A stretch of 64,000 nucleotides of DNA from NCBI RefSeq assembly GCF_905475465.1, contig NC_062240.1:10431001-10495000 (forward strand), given 5' to 3'. Origin of the DNA: Pieris napi. Taxonomy: Eukaryota; Arthropoda; Insecta; Lepidoptera; Pieridae. Both the position numbers and the translations under genes were made by a program. The notes beneath the pieces are model-generated. The model had not been told where the DNA came from. It saw nothing but the letters and a program-made list of their open reading frames with translations, and ran no database searches. Within the stretch, counting starts at the first letter, position 1. Each line of letters opens with the position of its first letter. Below, piece after piece: positions 1 through 11,248 of the stretch.

Positions 1-780
1 CTTTGAAAACGTGAAGAAATATTTTCATAATTACATTGATAAATACAATTTATACTACTTTTTTGAAGAAAACTCTTGAGAAATTGAAATGTTTTTTTTT
101 CTATATAATTCCCTGTCTATGTTGTCGTCGATGATTAAATTGTATAACATTTACAGCAAATCCCAGAAAGATGCCTCTTAACCTATTGTTGAAAATTATT
201 TCCTTTAAATACGTTTCTGTTACTTTTATTCCCATAGCTTGTTTAGTGTTATACCTGTCGTATCCCATACATTGGACGGTCGGTTGGTTGTCTAACCCTG
301 AACCTGTAAAGATACGACAAAAATCCACCGTGACCTGTCAACATCTGGGTAATCAATCCAGTTGGTTTTATTTGTTTAATTAACAACATTTGGTATTACT
401 TAGTCATTACAGCTGTTTCGCCGTTGCAATATCTGTGATTCCATTTTTCCAAGTGATTCCAGTTCTTCAAATGCTATATATGGGAAAAAAAATAAATCTA
501 AAAGTATTGGCTGGCGGTGAGGTTGTTTTATAATTACTAATACAAGGGAAAGCCTTAATGTTTGTGTAACAGCAAAGTCCATCAATGTTGGGATCTAATT
601 AAAGACATCGACAACGTGGGACGCGGCCGCATGATTAAAGTTTCCTCACAGCTAAGCCGTAAGTGTATATCCACCCGCGGGACTCGGAACTTCATAGGAC
701 ATTCCGTATTAATTAACTAAATAAGTCTGGCAAAGGCACCGAGCGAGGTCGTTCGGTCTTGCAACTTGTCACTCGCGTGT
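1..780. other. Intergenic, no gene recognised
   Basis: AT-rich sequence with only short chance ORFs on both strands. None of their translations shows a domain, signal peptide or splice-supported structure that I recognise. G+C rises from about position 600 toward the regulatory-like segment that follows. Confidence 0.5.
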
Positions 781-2120
781 CAATAAGACAGAGACACGGC
801 GGATTTAAGTATGAGGCGGGGGCGGCGGGGGCGGCGGGCGCGCCTCCCCTGTGTGTGGTTTCCTTTTGATGTCATCTTCGCGCAAACTTTGCTACGGATC
901 GGCTTTGAGATAGAGAGACGGAGAGTGACTAATTTGGCCCAGCATTTGATCTCACGTACCCCGTCTCGCTCGCACCCGCCGCCGGGGAGCTCTTTGCAAA
1001 ATTTCCCTTTGATCGCAAAGTTAAATTATATGGGAATTGAGCATTAAATGGATACACATGCGAGCTTACACGCGTGGGGCCCGCTCGGACCAAGCGCGCG
1101 ATATTGTCAAAAATGGGGGCTAGGGGGCCGACGTCGCGGTTACGTCGTCTTACATAAATAATGAGCAAGGAGTCACTTTTAAAGTAATATATTTGTGAGA
1201 CCGGCGCTCGTATTTAACTCCGCCTAATTTGCCGCGAGTACGCAGCTACCTTTGAGAGCTTCGTTTTTACTAGTTTACGAAACAGATATTTGCGCCCGCC
1301 GTTCCCTTTGATACAGCACTTTGTGGAGCGTTTTACACGAGTTTCTTTTGAGGCCATTCAGACGGTGAATAACGAAAGGCTGTCTTTGATAAACACGTGC
1401 GAGGACTCTTCAGTACTTATTAGGGGTGCTCTCTTTGAAAGTGCTTCTTGTAAAATCTATTTGAAACGTTCAAACTTAAAGCTCCGATGAAAGCGTCGCT
1501 AATTAAACTGTCACTAATGTCATTATGAGAAAAAAAATCAGCGTCTTTCACTAAAAATGTAGTATTTTATTTAAGAACTTTAATTACTGTGTTCAAAGAG
1601 CAATACAACGTTCAAAAAGAATGGAATAATGAGTCTTTCTTTGAAAATTAATATCGTAAAAGGCGTCCACTTTATGTATTATACGCGAAATGCGAACAAG
1701 AGATGCTATTACTAGGTTATTAATGTTAGGTCACACACTCCGGAGACTCGAGTCAAAGACGACGAGCAAAGTGGCGTCTTTGTGTATGCCGCCGCCGGAA
1801 CTGGGGACCTCCGCTCAACTCTGCGACAAACTTCACCAATGTTTTAATAACGCCCACTACAAACACCGAGCACGAAGAAAAACTTCAACGTATAATCTCA
1901 CGGCGAACGGGTGCCGCCGTACTGAAACGCTCAGACGCAACTTAGCATCCATTTGGTAAATTAATTACTTATTAGATTCACAGTACGCCGACTTTCTGTT
2001 TATATAACCGTCAAGCTTTGATGTTGTATCTACAATTAATGCCAGTATACGATATTGCGTATTAGTGAGGTTGGCTATATCGATGATGTAGATCAAAGGC
2101 CCAAGGTATACTTTGATGTT
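780..2120. promoter_or_regulatory. Candidate enhancer: cluster of TCF/Pangolin-like CTTTGA sites
   Basis: Seen: the core CTTTGA or its complement TCAAAG starts at 903, 1007, 1250, 1306, 1384, 1433, 1593, 1639, 1753, 2016, 2093 and 2111. That is twelve hits in about 1.2 kb, where chance on both strands gives roughly one. The first six are all in plus orientation. The sites at 1007-1014 (CTTTGATC) and 2091-2099 (GATCAAAGG) match the optimal TCF site. GCCGCCG helper-like words lie at 978-984 and 1788-1794. The first part (800-1,300) is CpG-rich. Known: insect TCF (Pangolin) binds CCTTTGATC through its HMG box and GCCGCC-type helper sites through its C-clamp. Inferred: a Wnt-responsive enhancer or silencer. 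Alternatives are a CpG-rich promoter of an unseen transcript, or binding by HNF4-type receptors, which also use CAAAG cores. The target gene is unknown. Confidence 0.45.
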
Positions 2121-2718
2121 TAATTCTAAAAAGACTGACTGATGTCTTTGTCGTCAAATTTCGTGGTATACATTTTTAATTTATAAACTTTGTGTTACAC
2201 TCAGAGGAAAATTTAATTCTAGATGTTAACAAGTTTTGCGGGAGATTATAATCGATTCATTGATGTTCTAGTAATCATATCATAAGTAATATATTTATGC
2301 ACGCCGTCGCAATATAGAGGCATACATTGCTTCTAGTTTGTAGAACTTCTTTCTTTTTTCTCATGTGTGGCCTTTGGTGGGGCTTATAAATAAATTGCTT
2401 AGGAAAATGTAGACACTACATGTATGTCGCTTCACATACATGTGAGCTTGTCACCAACATTTTTTATGTGATACACCAATTGTTTTTACAAACCAAATCG
2501 AATCCCCGATGGACGGCTTATATGCGTTATAAATTATAATATACGTTCGTCTTTCTTTTAATATTCTCAACCCAGTGAAACTCTCATAAAAACCATATCG
2601 TCTGTGACAAAATGACATGGAACTCTCTCAATATGTTATCCAAAAGCGTATACTTTATATTAAAAAAATATAAAGTTTGATTCCCGGTCGAATAATTTAC
2701 TCTTTAATTTACAGTTTT
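2120..2718. other. AT-rich intergenic, nothing recognised
   Basis: I see no ORF, RNA gene or complete repeat. A short tRNA B-box-like word (TTTGATTCCCGG, near 2677-2688) is probably a decayed SINE fragment. CTTTGA density drops back to background after about 2,117. Confidence 0.4.
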
Positions 2719-2965
2719 TCTATTGATTTATTAAAGTTCACCACATCATTATGCTATATATCTCTAGTATAAATGTAAAGTTTTCTTTTTAAAAATACAT
2801 GACAATTATGGCCAACATAAAAGTTGCTTATTATTAAGCAATAAATACTAGTCAACAAGCGAATTAGGTATCAGATAGCTAACAATACCACTTAACAAAG
2901 CTTTTTTTAAATTGATCAGTCCACTACCGAATAGCTCTGAATAAGTAGTAACTATGGCATTGTCT
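2718..2965 (+). repeat. Dispersed repeat family X, copy A
   Basis: This copy shares blocks with three other places in the window: AAAGTTCACCACAT near the left end, an internal AGCAATAAATACTAGT-like block, and GATCAGTCCACTACCGAAT followed by GCTCTGAATAAGTAG at the right end. The other copies are at 12,590-12,775, 15,435-15,985 and, inverted, 23,035-23,330. There is no coding capacity. The class is unknown: either a non-autonomous DNA transposon or a decayed SINE-like element. Confidence 0.55.
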
Positions 2966-3756
2966 GTAAATAATTATTCTTGTTGGTTGAAAACTGTTCT
3001 AGGATAAATCCAATATTTAATATTTTATTTGAAATAAAATTAAATAATTAAGCACGTACATACAAAATCCCAATCACTTTACTCAAATCTGGGCCGAACT
3101 CAGCTTTAGGTTTCTGGTGACGGAGTTTCAGGGGCCATACTATCTTCGACACTTTTTTTTCTCCACCCATATACTAAACACACCAAACACATATGTCAAT
3201 TTACTTGTCTGTTATAGTTATGTATCTGTTTATTTCCTAATAAATATATTTTTTAAATCTTTAACTTGCCTAAAAATCTTTAAGAGAACACTCTCTTTAT
3301 TTTATTTTCTATTACTTACTAATACGGCCCAATAATTTTATAACTAATTAGACACTACGAAATTTGCAAATGTATCCATAAATTTTCACACACAAACGCG
3401 ATTTACACTTCATCGACATCACTTGATTTGTACTCATCTTCCTGATAAAGATGTGCAGATACACACTGCCCCATGCCCCACCCAGTTACGAGACTCGCTC
3501 ATGAATGGCACAACTATCCCCAGCGCGAGTTTAAAAACCTTAACATTCAGGACAAAAGGCCTCGTACGCAGACGGCTGTTGAAAAAGTAACAAGCCCTCT
3601 TGAATAATAAAGTAGCTCATTGCGAAATACACATTAGCTGGCTTTCATCAGAATTACGTGTAATTTATATTATCCACAATATAAACGCGATAATACACCT
3701 GTCTAGGAGTTTATTTTAGGAATAAGCTGCCCACTAAAGTATTTCCGAACCAATTC
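2965..3756. other. Intergenic, nothing recognised
   Basis: AT-rich with no supported coding exon. The longest ORF here (3117-3335, plus) is a low-complexity hydrophobic chance frame. Confidence 0.4.
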
Positions 3757-3898
3757 GACTTAGGGTCATTCAAGAAAAGAGCGTACCAATTCTTAATAGG
3801 CTGGCAACGCACTTGCAAGCCCTCTGGCAAAGTCTATGTCTATCTATCACTTAACATTAGATGAGCCTCCTGCCCGCCTTCTCCCTGTTATAAATACA
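3757..3898 (+). repeat. Lepidopteran short repeat (GGC-GGCAACGC family), copy
   Basis: It has the order CGACTTAGGGTC, AAGAGCGTACCAATTCTTA, GGCAACGCACTTGC and GAGCCTCCTGCCCG that is shared by a dozen copies in this window. It looks like the conserved 3' part of a non-LTR or similar element. No coding sequence is left. Confidence 0.7.
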
Positions 3899-4369
3899 CA
3901 GACTTCAGAAGAGTCATATTTTTATTTTTTATATGTAATTTAATTTTATTATTTGATAACAATTAATTATAAAATTTAAGATATTTTACCCTATTAAGTA
4001 AGAAATACCTGTGTCAGTGTTCGCTTTATATGTTAAAAACATATTTTAACAATACATTTAATTAATTGAATATATCTGTATAAAGTATTTGCTTATTAAA
4101 TTTATGTTTAGCATGTTCCGCTGAGAATAAGCAGTGATCAAGATTAAATAAAACAAAAACATTTCTTTATTTAATGCAACAAATTTCTCAACAATGTTTC
4201 TCACGATAGTTCAGTAGCCATAACATTGGGAACACTCTTAATTACAAAACGAACATAAATTGAAGAGGATAATCGCGACAAAAAGCGAAAACAGAGTAAA
4301 GGGAAACGGCATTGATATAAACGAAATTTAAATTAAGTACAAAGGGAAAGATGAAAAAAATCCTTTCAA

Positions 4370-4720
4370 TGAAAGCTCTCGCGGAGTCAGAGGGCCGGCT
4401 CCGGGCACATCAAAGCGTCTAGCGTTATCTCGAAATTAGCGAGCGACTCAAAGACGCCTGCGCACCCTTTTAGCATTACGCTTTCAGAGGTTTTTTAACG
4501 ACGGACAGTAACGCGATAATGTAGCTAATGACATATTTTATTCAGGATCCAAAGCGAAGCAGCGACGTAATGTGTCGGGATTATGCGAGGCCGAGTGATC
4601 ACTTTTCAACTTAAAATTTACTTTTGCGTTAAGATTCTCTTACAAACTCAAAGGAAATGTTTCTTACTGATTTTAAACATGATTATGCCATTAAGTTAAA
4701 GTAAATATTTCAAAGCGAAC
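4370..4720. promoter_or_regulatory. Small CTTTGA-type site cluster
   Basis: TCAAAG occurs at about 4410, 4448, 4649 and 4712, all in the same orientation, in a stretch richer in G+C than its flanks (about 4,380-4,580). It resembles a smaller version of the clusters at 900-2,120 and 8,520-9,765. The regulatory role is inferred from the motifs only. Confidence 0.3.
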
Positions 4721-4812
4721 TTAAGACGCTTAATATTTCTTTATTTACTATATATATATGTTGATATGACCGCACTTGAATGGTAAAAAAGGAGCTCATT
4801 TGGTAGATGTAA

Positions 4813-5103
4813 AATAAATCAGTGGCACTACAACCTTTATAGGTCTGGGCCTCAAATTTATGTATCTGTTTCATGATCATTTGTCAATCTAATAGGCAAG
4901 TAGGTGATCAGCCGATTGTGCCTGACACACGCCTTCGATTTTGGGTTTAAAGAAAGCCGGTTTTCTCACGATGTTTTCCTTCACCGTACGAGCGAATGTT
5001 AAATGCGCACATAGACAGAAGTTCGGTGTACAGCCGAGGATCGAACGTACGACCCTACGAACTCAGGGATGAGAGTCGCACACTGAAGCCACTAGACCAC
5101 CTC
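4813..5103 (-). repeat. tRNA-derived SINE copy 1
   Basis: A near full-length minus-strand copy. The tRNA-like head is at the high-coordinate end, with a diverged B-box at about 5038-5050, and the tail (TCTGGGCCTCA complement block) is at the low end. It has point changes and small insertions and is therefore old. Confidence 0.85.
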
Positions 5104-6330
5104 TAATTCTCTTGATCTATGTATTTCAACAAATAAATACCTAGATGAAAACGTAGTTTTATATTTTTAATAGCAAGTTAGTTTAATCGATAAAAAATTA
5201 AAATTAAGCGATTGCTTCAAGCAACCGTTATTTCGATTTATTCTTATATTTTGACATGCAACATATTTTACTAGTACTCTAGCTTTATTTTTTGTCCTTT
5301 AAACGATAACATTTTATACTGATAATTATTTAAATCAGGTTTTTGCTGAATAAATGGATATGGAGATTTTAGGATATATATATAATGGAAAAAAACAAGT
5401 GAACTTATAATAATCTTGTAAAGATGACAAAAACAATAAATTACATTTGATGTTAATGGTATTCGATATTGTATAATAAAAAATAATAAAACTTTATTCA
5501 AGACAGAAATATGTTTGAGAAAAATTTAATTTAACGCTAGTCCCTACACCATGGAGGTGTTTTTAGTTACTTAGATAGTATACTTTTTAGCCTAAAGGCA
5601 TTTTAAGAATCCCCACTTCCACTGTTGTAACGACATAAAGAAGATGTGTGTAATACTATATCTTATATGTTTCTTTGTCGTATACGGTTTTATAAAATAA
5701 AAATTAATTAAGAAAACTATACTATTTTTTTACATTATTTACGCACAAGCGAACACAAGACGCGTTGAAGTCTTTTGTAAGGAAGCCAATCAGCCAGCAC
5801 AATACAATAAAGCGTCAACATTTGAACAGCACTTTACGAACAAAGCTTCACATTACAACGCCAATCAAAACATAGCCATTTAAACTTAAAACAGCACAAA
5901 CATTGTTTAGCCAATATTTGAAACAATAACCTATTAGCAAGCAAACTTGTATAAAACAAAAGTAGACAATACACCAGGCAAAACAAAAAGGGGCGACACT
6001 AATAAACATTTGACACGAGGGCCCTAGAGGCCCTAAAACAATGCCTCATACCGTCGATACCCTCGCTGTAAACTCGGCAAAAACTCTTCAAACGATTCGA
6101 AAAAGTTCAGATTTTAATACCTGACGACCGCGGCGTGCACTCCGTCAGCGAACAATCCAAAATTCACTTTAAACTCACTAACACTAACTACACTGCTATT
6201 TTTTTTACAATTACAAATACTTAAAGATACTTTTACGAGTCAATGTAACTTTAGAATACTTATTGCAAAGTTCGCGTATCGGAAAATTCATAAATTTCCA
6301 TCAATCCAACGACCACCTCTAGGCGACGCT
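5104..6330. other. Intergenic, A- and C-rich on the plus strand
   Basis: No gene is recognised. From about 5,740 to 6,240 the plus strand has clearly more A than T and more C than G, a sustained strand skew unlike the neighbouring AT-rich DNA. The stretch contains no ORF over 60 codons and no recognised repeat. Such skew can mark a long-transcribed or constrained non-coding region, but I cannot show that here. Confidence 0.35.
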
Positions 6331-6339
6331 GAGGGCAAA

Positions 6340-6450
6340 CTGTCAAGTTGAGCTTAGAAGCATGCGCGCGACGCACGTGGCCTTAAAAAGGGGTGGAGCC
6401 TAACACGTGCGCTGGCCAGGATTGGTCGAATATTCTCTTTGATCGTCTGT
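6340..6450. promoter_or_regulatory. GC-richer island with E-boxes and CCAAT-like site
   Basis: Within about 110 bp there are two CACGTG-type E-boxes (ACGCACGTGG and ACACGTGCG), a CCTTAAAAAGG word, an inverted CCAAT (ATTGG) and one CTTTGATC near 6436. The combination resembles a compact promoter or enhancer. No transcript or coding exon can be attached to it. Confidence 0.3.
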
Positions 6451-7327
6451 CGACTAACTATATCGTCCTGTATCTTAATCTCAATAGTAACGTCCTTTTA
6501 AAACAGGTAATTTTATTACAAAAGATGAATTTTACATAATATTATCAAGTCATAACGTAAACGTGCTTTTAAAGCACAATTAATATATTTAGCAATTTGA
6601 CAAGCTTTCCATATCTATATCATGAAGAGTATTGTCTTTATCCAAGGAACTTTAGTCAAAACAATTAATTTTGAAATTATGTGACAAGCTTTTAAAATGC
6701 GTCATTTAATTTCATCATTTCAACACGATTCATTCCTTCTTTATCTACCAATGCATTCCTTATAAGCACTTTCTAATATACACGAAAGCATATCATGGTA
6801 AGACTGAAATACATTGTATTCATTACAAGTACAACATTTGTTTTATTTAAGAACTATTTGCTATTCTTACGTGAGATTCTTTGTTACAATATAAAAATAT
6901 AACTACATTAATCCATGTATGCAGCATACCAAATACGTTCGTATGACCGATACAGTTTCCATAACATGAGTTTTTGATCTATTTAAGTTGAGTATGACAG
7001 TTGCGGCCACGGTCAAAGGAAGTTAAAACATTTTTTAGTCGCATCACAGTTGCACAACGCTTTGATACATCAAAGACACTTTGTAAGAGCGTTTTCGCAA
7101 TGAGCGCAGATTACATTGGCATCATTGCAAACTGTATTTTCCTTTATTTGACGATATAATACCTATACGTCAAGCTTTTTGTATAGTAGACTAAATATTT
7201 TTTATTGAATAGTAAAATAAAACTACTATTTTAAAATAAAACAATACGAATATAAAAAAAAAATCATAAAAAACAGATATTATTTCAAAACAAAATAAGT
7301 TATTTATTATATATTATATGTTTATGA
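6450..7327. other. Intergenic with a paired CTTTGA site
   Basis: No gene is seen. CTTTGAT at about 7060 and ATCAAAG at about 7068 face each other within 15 bp, with a further TCAAAG at about 7013. The rest is AT-rich. Confidence 0.35.
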
Positions 7328-7546
7328 TCAGTGTTGGTCAAGTGGCTTTGGCGTGCGACTCTCATCCCCGAGGTCGTAGGTTCGATCCCCGGCGGTTCAC
7401 GAATGGACTTTTTTCTATGTGGGCAATTAACATTCGCTCGAACGGTGAAGGAAAACACCGTGACACGTCGTAGACCCAAAAAGTCGACGGCATGTGTCAG
7501 GCACAGGAGGCTGATCATCTACTTACCTATTAGATTGAAAAACAAA
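7328..7546 (+). repeat. tRNA-derived SINE copy 2
   Basis: The tRNA-like head starts at GTGTTGGTCAAGTGG and its B-box is GGTTCGATCCCC at about 7379-7390. The copy ends after the CCTATTAGATTGA block, so the extreme 3' tail is missing. Confidence 0.88.
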
Positions 7547-7660
7547 AACAGGTTGTAGCTAGGTTCTTTAGTCATTCGTTAACTAAAGTAATACATGTAA
7601 AGGATTCTTGATATTTCGTTAATGAAAAAATGGCTAGCTGTTTATTCGTTTGATGAACGT

Positions 7661-7780
7661 ATTTTTTTTATGTCACGGCCTAAACGGGCACTCATCTGAT
7701 GTTAAGTGTTACCGCCCATAGACACTCACACGGCCAGAAGACTCGCAAGTGCGAGCCTTTTAAGAACTGGTACGCTCTAA
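7661..7780 (-). repeat. Lepidopteran short repeat (GGCAACGC family), copy
   Basis: In reverse order this shows CTCATCTGATGTTAAGTG, CCCATAGACACTCAC, CTCGCAAGTGCGAG and TAAGAACTGGTACGCTC, all landmarks of the family. The central GGCCGGC core is partly lost. Confidence 0.65.
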
Positions 7781-8101
7781 TACACAAATATGCAGCCAAA
7801 AGCAGTGAAACGAATTTTGTAGACATAATTCTACCTACTTGAAACTAATAACAACTCTGGCAACATCGAGCTCCGACTGAATTTCATGATATTGCGGAAA
7901 CCTTCATCAGACGCACTCACACAGAAACACAAATAGTAAATGTAATATGTGAAACAAGTTTTCCAATAAAATATCGGTTGCATGCGGTATGAAATGATCA
8001 GTGCCGCCGGCTTATTACAGTCGCGAGGGCTCCATCATGTCATTAGGACGAAGTCCGGAAACCGCTAAGCGAAAGATTTAACGTCATTATCAAATTTATT
8101 A

Positions 8102-8180
8102 GACACTTGCAGGTGTCCATGGGCGGATCACTTAACATCAGTTGAGCCTACTGCCCGTTTGCCACCTGTTATATAAAAAA
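8102..8180 (+). repeat. Lepidopteran short repeat, 3' fragment
   Basis: Only the right half is present: GTCCATGGGCGG, ATCACTTAACATCAG and GCCCGTTTGCC, followed by an A-rich end. Confidence 0.65.
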
Positions 8181-8389
8181 AGTACGTTGCCCCCTAGACG
8201 CGTCGAAAGAAGCTATCTATTGTGATCGCCAGACAAGGTCAACTGAATGCAACGTGCGATGCATAAAATAACTTAATATTACTTAAAGCCTTATTGATAT
8301 AATGTTTCTCTTAGTTTGTTTTCTTCAACAAGAACTGAAGACACACAAAAAAGTTCAGCTATTAATCTCACTCAAGTTGCGAAGAAAGT

Positions 8390-9770
8390 TGAAGTCTAAA
8401 TGCTAAGATTCGCGACAAAGTCCGTCGAGTGGCGCCGGCTCGTCTCGTGCTTTATTACGAGCTCCCGCGCGCTCACTCACACACAGACGCCGCCACCGCA
8501 CGCTCCCACACATGTATAATGTCAAAGGGTGAGCACGCCGCCTCACAAAGCGTAAGTGCAACCACTAAAAGCCAATCCTAAGTTTTATTGATACACATTG
8601 TATTGCGACAAAGTCTCCGTCGGCGGCGGGCCGCCCCACCCCACGCGCCGCACAAAGACAATATCGCGACGTCAAAGGAGCCACGTCCCGCGCCCGCCTC
8701 CCCCCCCGCCTCGAGGAAATGAAAAATTAAATTGTCAACACATTTAATATCTGCGAAAACGTGTACGCCGTTGCCTTTGAACGCGCCTCCTTTGCGGCGA
8801 CGCGGCTACAGCTTTGCGTATTAAAATTTCAGTCGTAAAATTGAAATTCTGTTTAAGTTTAATTAGACGTCGCGGTTCGAAGTTGCATTAGATCGGCGCT
8901 AATGAGAGCCGCGGCGAGCAGCGAGCACACGTCACAGGTGCGGGGCCGGGCCGGGGGCGGCCCGCGCCCGCCGTTTGATCGGAGCCGCCGCTTTGACAAT
9001 TATTAAAATTTGCCTCGTACCTCTCCGGTCTCATCTTTTTCCGTCGCCTCGATTACGCGACGGGTTTGTCTCATTAGGGCTTTTGTATGGTATCGCGAGG
9101 TCCCCTTTGACGCGCGGTGCCGTGCCGCGCCGTCCACCTGCACTTTTATTGTTCCCTCGACCTCGAATTTGCACGCTTCACTTTGAGTTTAGCGACCGTG
9201 CTTTCTGCCCTCTGACCGTCGAGACGTTAACGCGTGCTAGGCTGCGGATCGTGAATTAAATCTTTGTTCTTATAGAACTGTGGGTTTGATTATAAAACAT
9301 TAATATCATTTATCGCGTCGCCATACCGGGCGTTTGGGCAGGCCGGCCGCGCCGTGCATTTAACCGTCGCGTTGTTTGCGTATAGCGATGGGCGACGCGA
9401 GATAAACACTCAACGCTGTTTTATTACTTTGCATCCCTTTGACGCACTATTATTATCGAACATACGAGTCAAATTAAAACTTTGCACAGCGATTTGTCAA
9501 AGAGAGCTTTTATTGGGGCGCATTGCAAACTATGAGTTATGGCTATAACGTTGTTTGGTAAACAGTTATCAAAGGCCGAAAAGTGAATAATGTTTTTCAA
9601 AATAACGCAATATTATTTGTTACAGTAGCAGTTTAAATATAAATTTACACACAGGCATAACTAAATTCACGTACGTGGCAAAGCTATCGGCAGCGTTGCA
9701 AAGCGTTTGTTATGCAACAAATGTAAGTGCCATTAGTTGCTAAGCAAAATGTTTGTGCTCAAAGGGGCCA
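8390..9770. promoter_or_regulatory. Candidate enhancer: second large CTTTGA/TCF-like cluster
   Basis: Seen: CTTTGA or TCAAAG starts at 8522, 8672, 8775, 8991, 9105, 9181, 9437, 9497, 9569 and 9759, ten hits in about 1.25 kb. The five between 8775 and 9437 are all in plus orientation. G+C is high for this window, with CpG-rich runs at 8,440-8,530, 8,620-8,710 and 8,900-9,130. GTTTGATC (8973-8980), GCCGCCG (8984-8990) and CTTTGA (8991-8996) abut, giving an HMG-helper-HMG arrangement. A reverse helper word, CGGCGGC, is at 8621-8627. Inferred: a Pangolin-bound cis-regulatory module. The chance frames inside it (for example 8975-9259) are GC-rich artefacts. It could also be a CpG-rich promoter of an unannotated transcript. 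Confidence 0.45.
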
Positions 9771-10276
9771 TAGCGATTCTAGTCGAGTTATCACAGGCTT
9801 CGTGTAATAAGAACAGTCTTCGTTTTTAAATAAAGCTTAGAACCTCGCCGGGGAAACGGAGCTTAAATAAACGTGTGCATGTATTCGTTGTCTACATTCG
9901 CTGGAAAGCAATAAAATCTCTCATTTGGTTGGAAAAAATGTGCACAGTATTAAAATAGTAACATATAGAGCGTTTACTTGGAACATTGTACACATTTGTG
10001 TATCGTACTAGGTATGTCGGTTATGCGTGGTACATATTTCTCCCGTATATCAAAAAGTATTGAATTTTGACATACGAGAACCAAAATTTGTATTGTATTG
10101 TATTTGCGTATTATATGTATTTATTAAGCGTCAGACACAAGAAGTAACCAAATACGATAAAATTTTGTTTTGTCAACATATAATATAAATTAATCAAGTG
10201 ATTGGAACTGCTGAAAAGGACCCAAAGCAAGAATTTACATTAATTTAATAAACTCGCGATTTATTTTTAATAGTAT
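9770..10276. other. Intergenic, nothing recognised
   Basis: AT-rich, with no supported ORF, RNA or repeat. Confidence 0.4.
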
Positions 10277-10390
10277 AGCGGCCAACGAGCCTACGGGACG
10301 CCCAAAAAGAGCAGTCGTCACAGCCCATAGACACCCATTTTAGTGGGTGCGTTGCCGGCCTTTGAGTTCCAGTATCCCCAGTATACTTCG
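10277..10390 (-). repeat. Dispersed repeat related to the GGCAACGC family
   Basis: It contains GTGGGTGCGTTGCCGGCCTT preceded by CACAGCCCATAGACACCC, read in reverse orientation. It shares the core with the short repeat family but has a different left part, so it is a separate subfamily. Confidence 0.5.
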
Positions 10391-10897
10391 CAAAAGAAAA
10401 TGTCTTGAGAAGCGGACCGTGGAAGGCTACCAGCCATCAAAGATATATATGCGGATGAAAATGCGCGTATCATGGAGTCTATAGTATGTTACTTTCTTAA
10501 AATGGAACCTTTTCATCTTCCCATGTCGAAAGAAACGTAAAGTTTTACTGGCTATTTCTAATGATTAACTTGTCCTGAATCTCTGTAAGTTCTTTTTAGA
10601 ACTGATCAGCAGTAAACAAATACGAATATGAAAATATAAATTAAAATTCCGAAATTGAAAACCAAAAGAAAAGTGAGACATTAAATTGTTCCTAGCTAAA
10701 CATCTCAGATTGAAATAGTAATTTGGCGGAAACGTGCACTCCGCGACGCTAAGTGAATTCTCTGTGGGACGATCGCTTTATCGCGATTCCAAAAACTTTA
10801 CTAAAAGGACTCTTGAATGTATTTTGGGTTCAAACTTTTCTTAATGTTAATGAAGTAAAAACTATACCTTTAAAGTTAAATTTAATTATTTAAAAAG

Positions 10898-11248
10898 TTG
10901 GACTACAACCTTTTAGGTCTGGGCCTCAGATTTCTATATCTGTTGCGTGGTCATCAGTTTTTTTCTTACAGTAGGTATGAATTTTGTCACAATCTATTTC
11001 TATCAAAAATAAACTTTTTATTTATTATTCATAGGTGATCAGCCAGTGCATGACAGACGCTGTTAACGTTTTTGGTCTAAAACTTGGTGGTTTTCTCACG
11101 CAAACGTTCACAAGGAAAACATTTCCTATAACGTACGAGTGTGATAAATGCGCACGTCAATTGGAAGTCCATTGATGCAGCCGGAGTTCGAAGCTACGAC
11201 CTCAGTTATGTGCATGTGCCCCGCTGAAACCATTAGGCCAACATTCCT
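10898..11248 (-). repeat. tRNA-derived SINE copy 3, interrupted
   Basis: The 3' part (10898-10958) and the head (about 11035-11248) are separated by roughly 75 bp of unrelated AT-rich sequence inserted inside the element. The head is strongly diverged. Confidence 0.75.

Noticed and set aside
811..1168. Overlapping ORFs on both strands in GC-rich DNA
   Set aside because: Stop codons are rare in GC-rich sequence. The translations are low-complexity Arg/Pro/Ser without a domain or splice signals.
7328..7400. tRNA gene suggested by GGTTCGATCCCC
   Set aside because: It is the head of a SINE present at fifteen places with the same downstream 200 bp, so not an isolated functional tRNA. The same holds for the other copies.
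8975..9259. 94-codon plus-strand ORF
   Set aside because: It lies inside the GC-rich CTTTGA cluster. Its protein is Arg/Leu/Pro-rich with no family resemblance; composition explains it.
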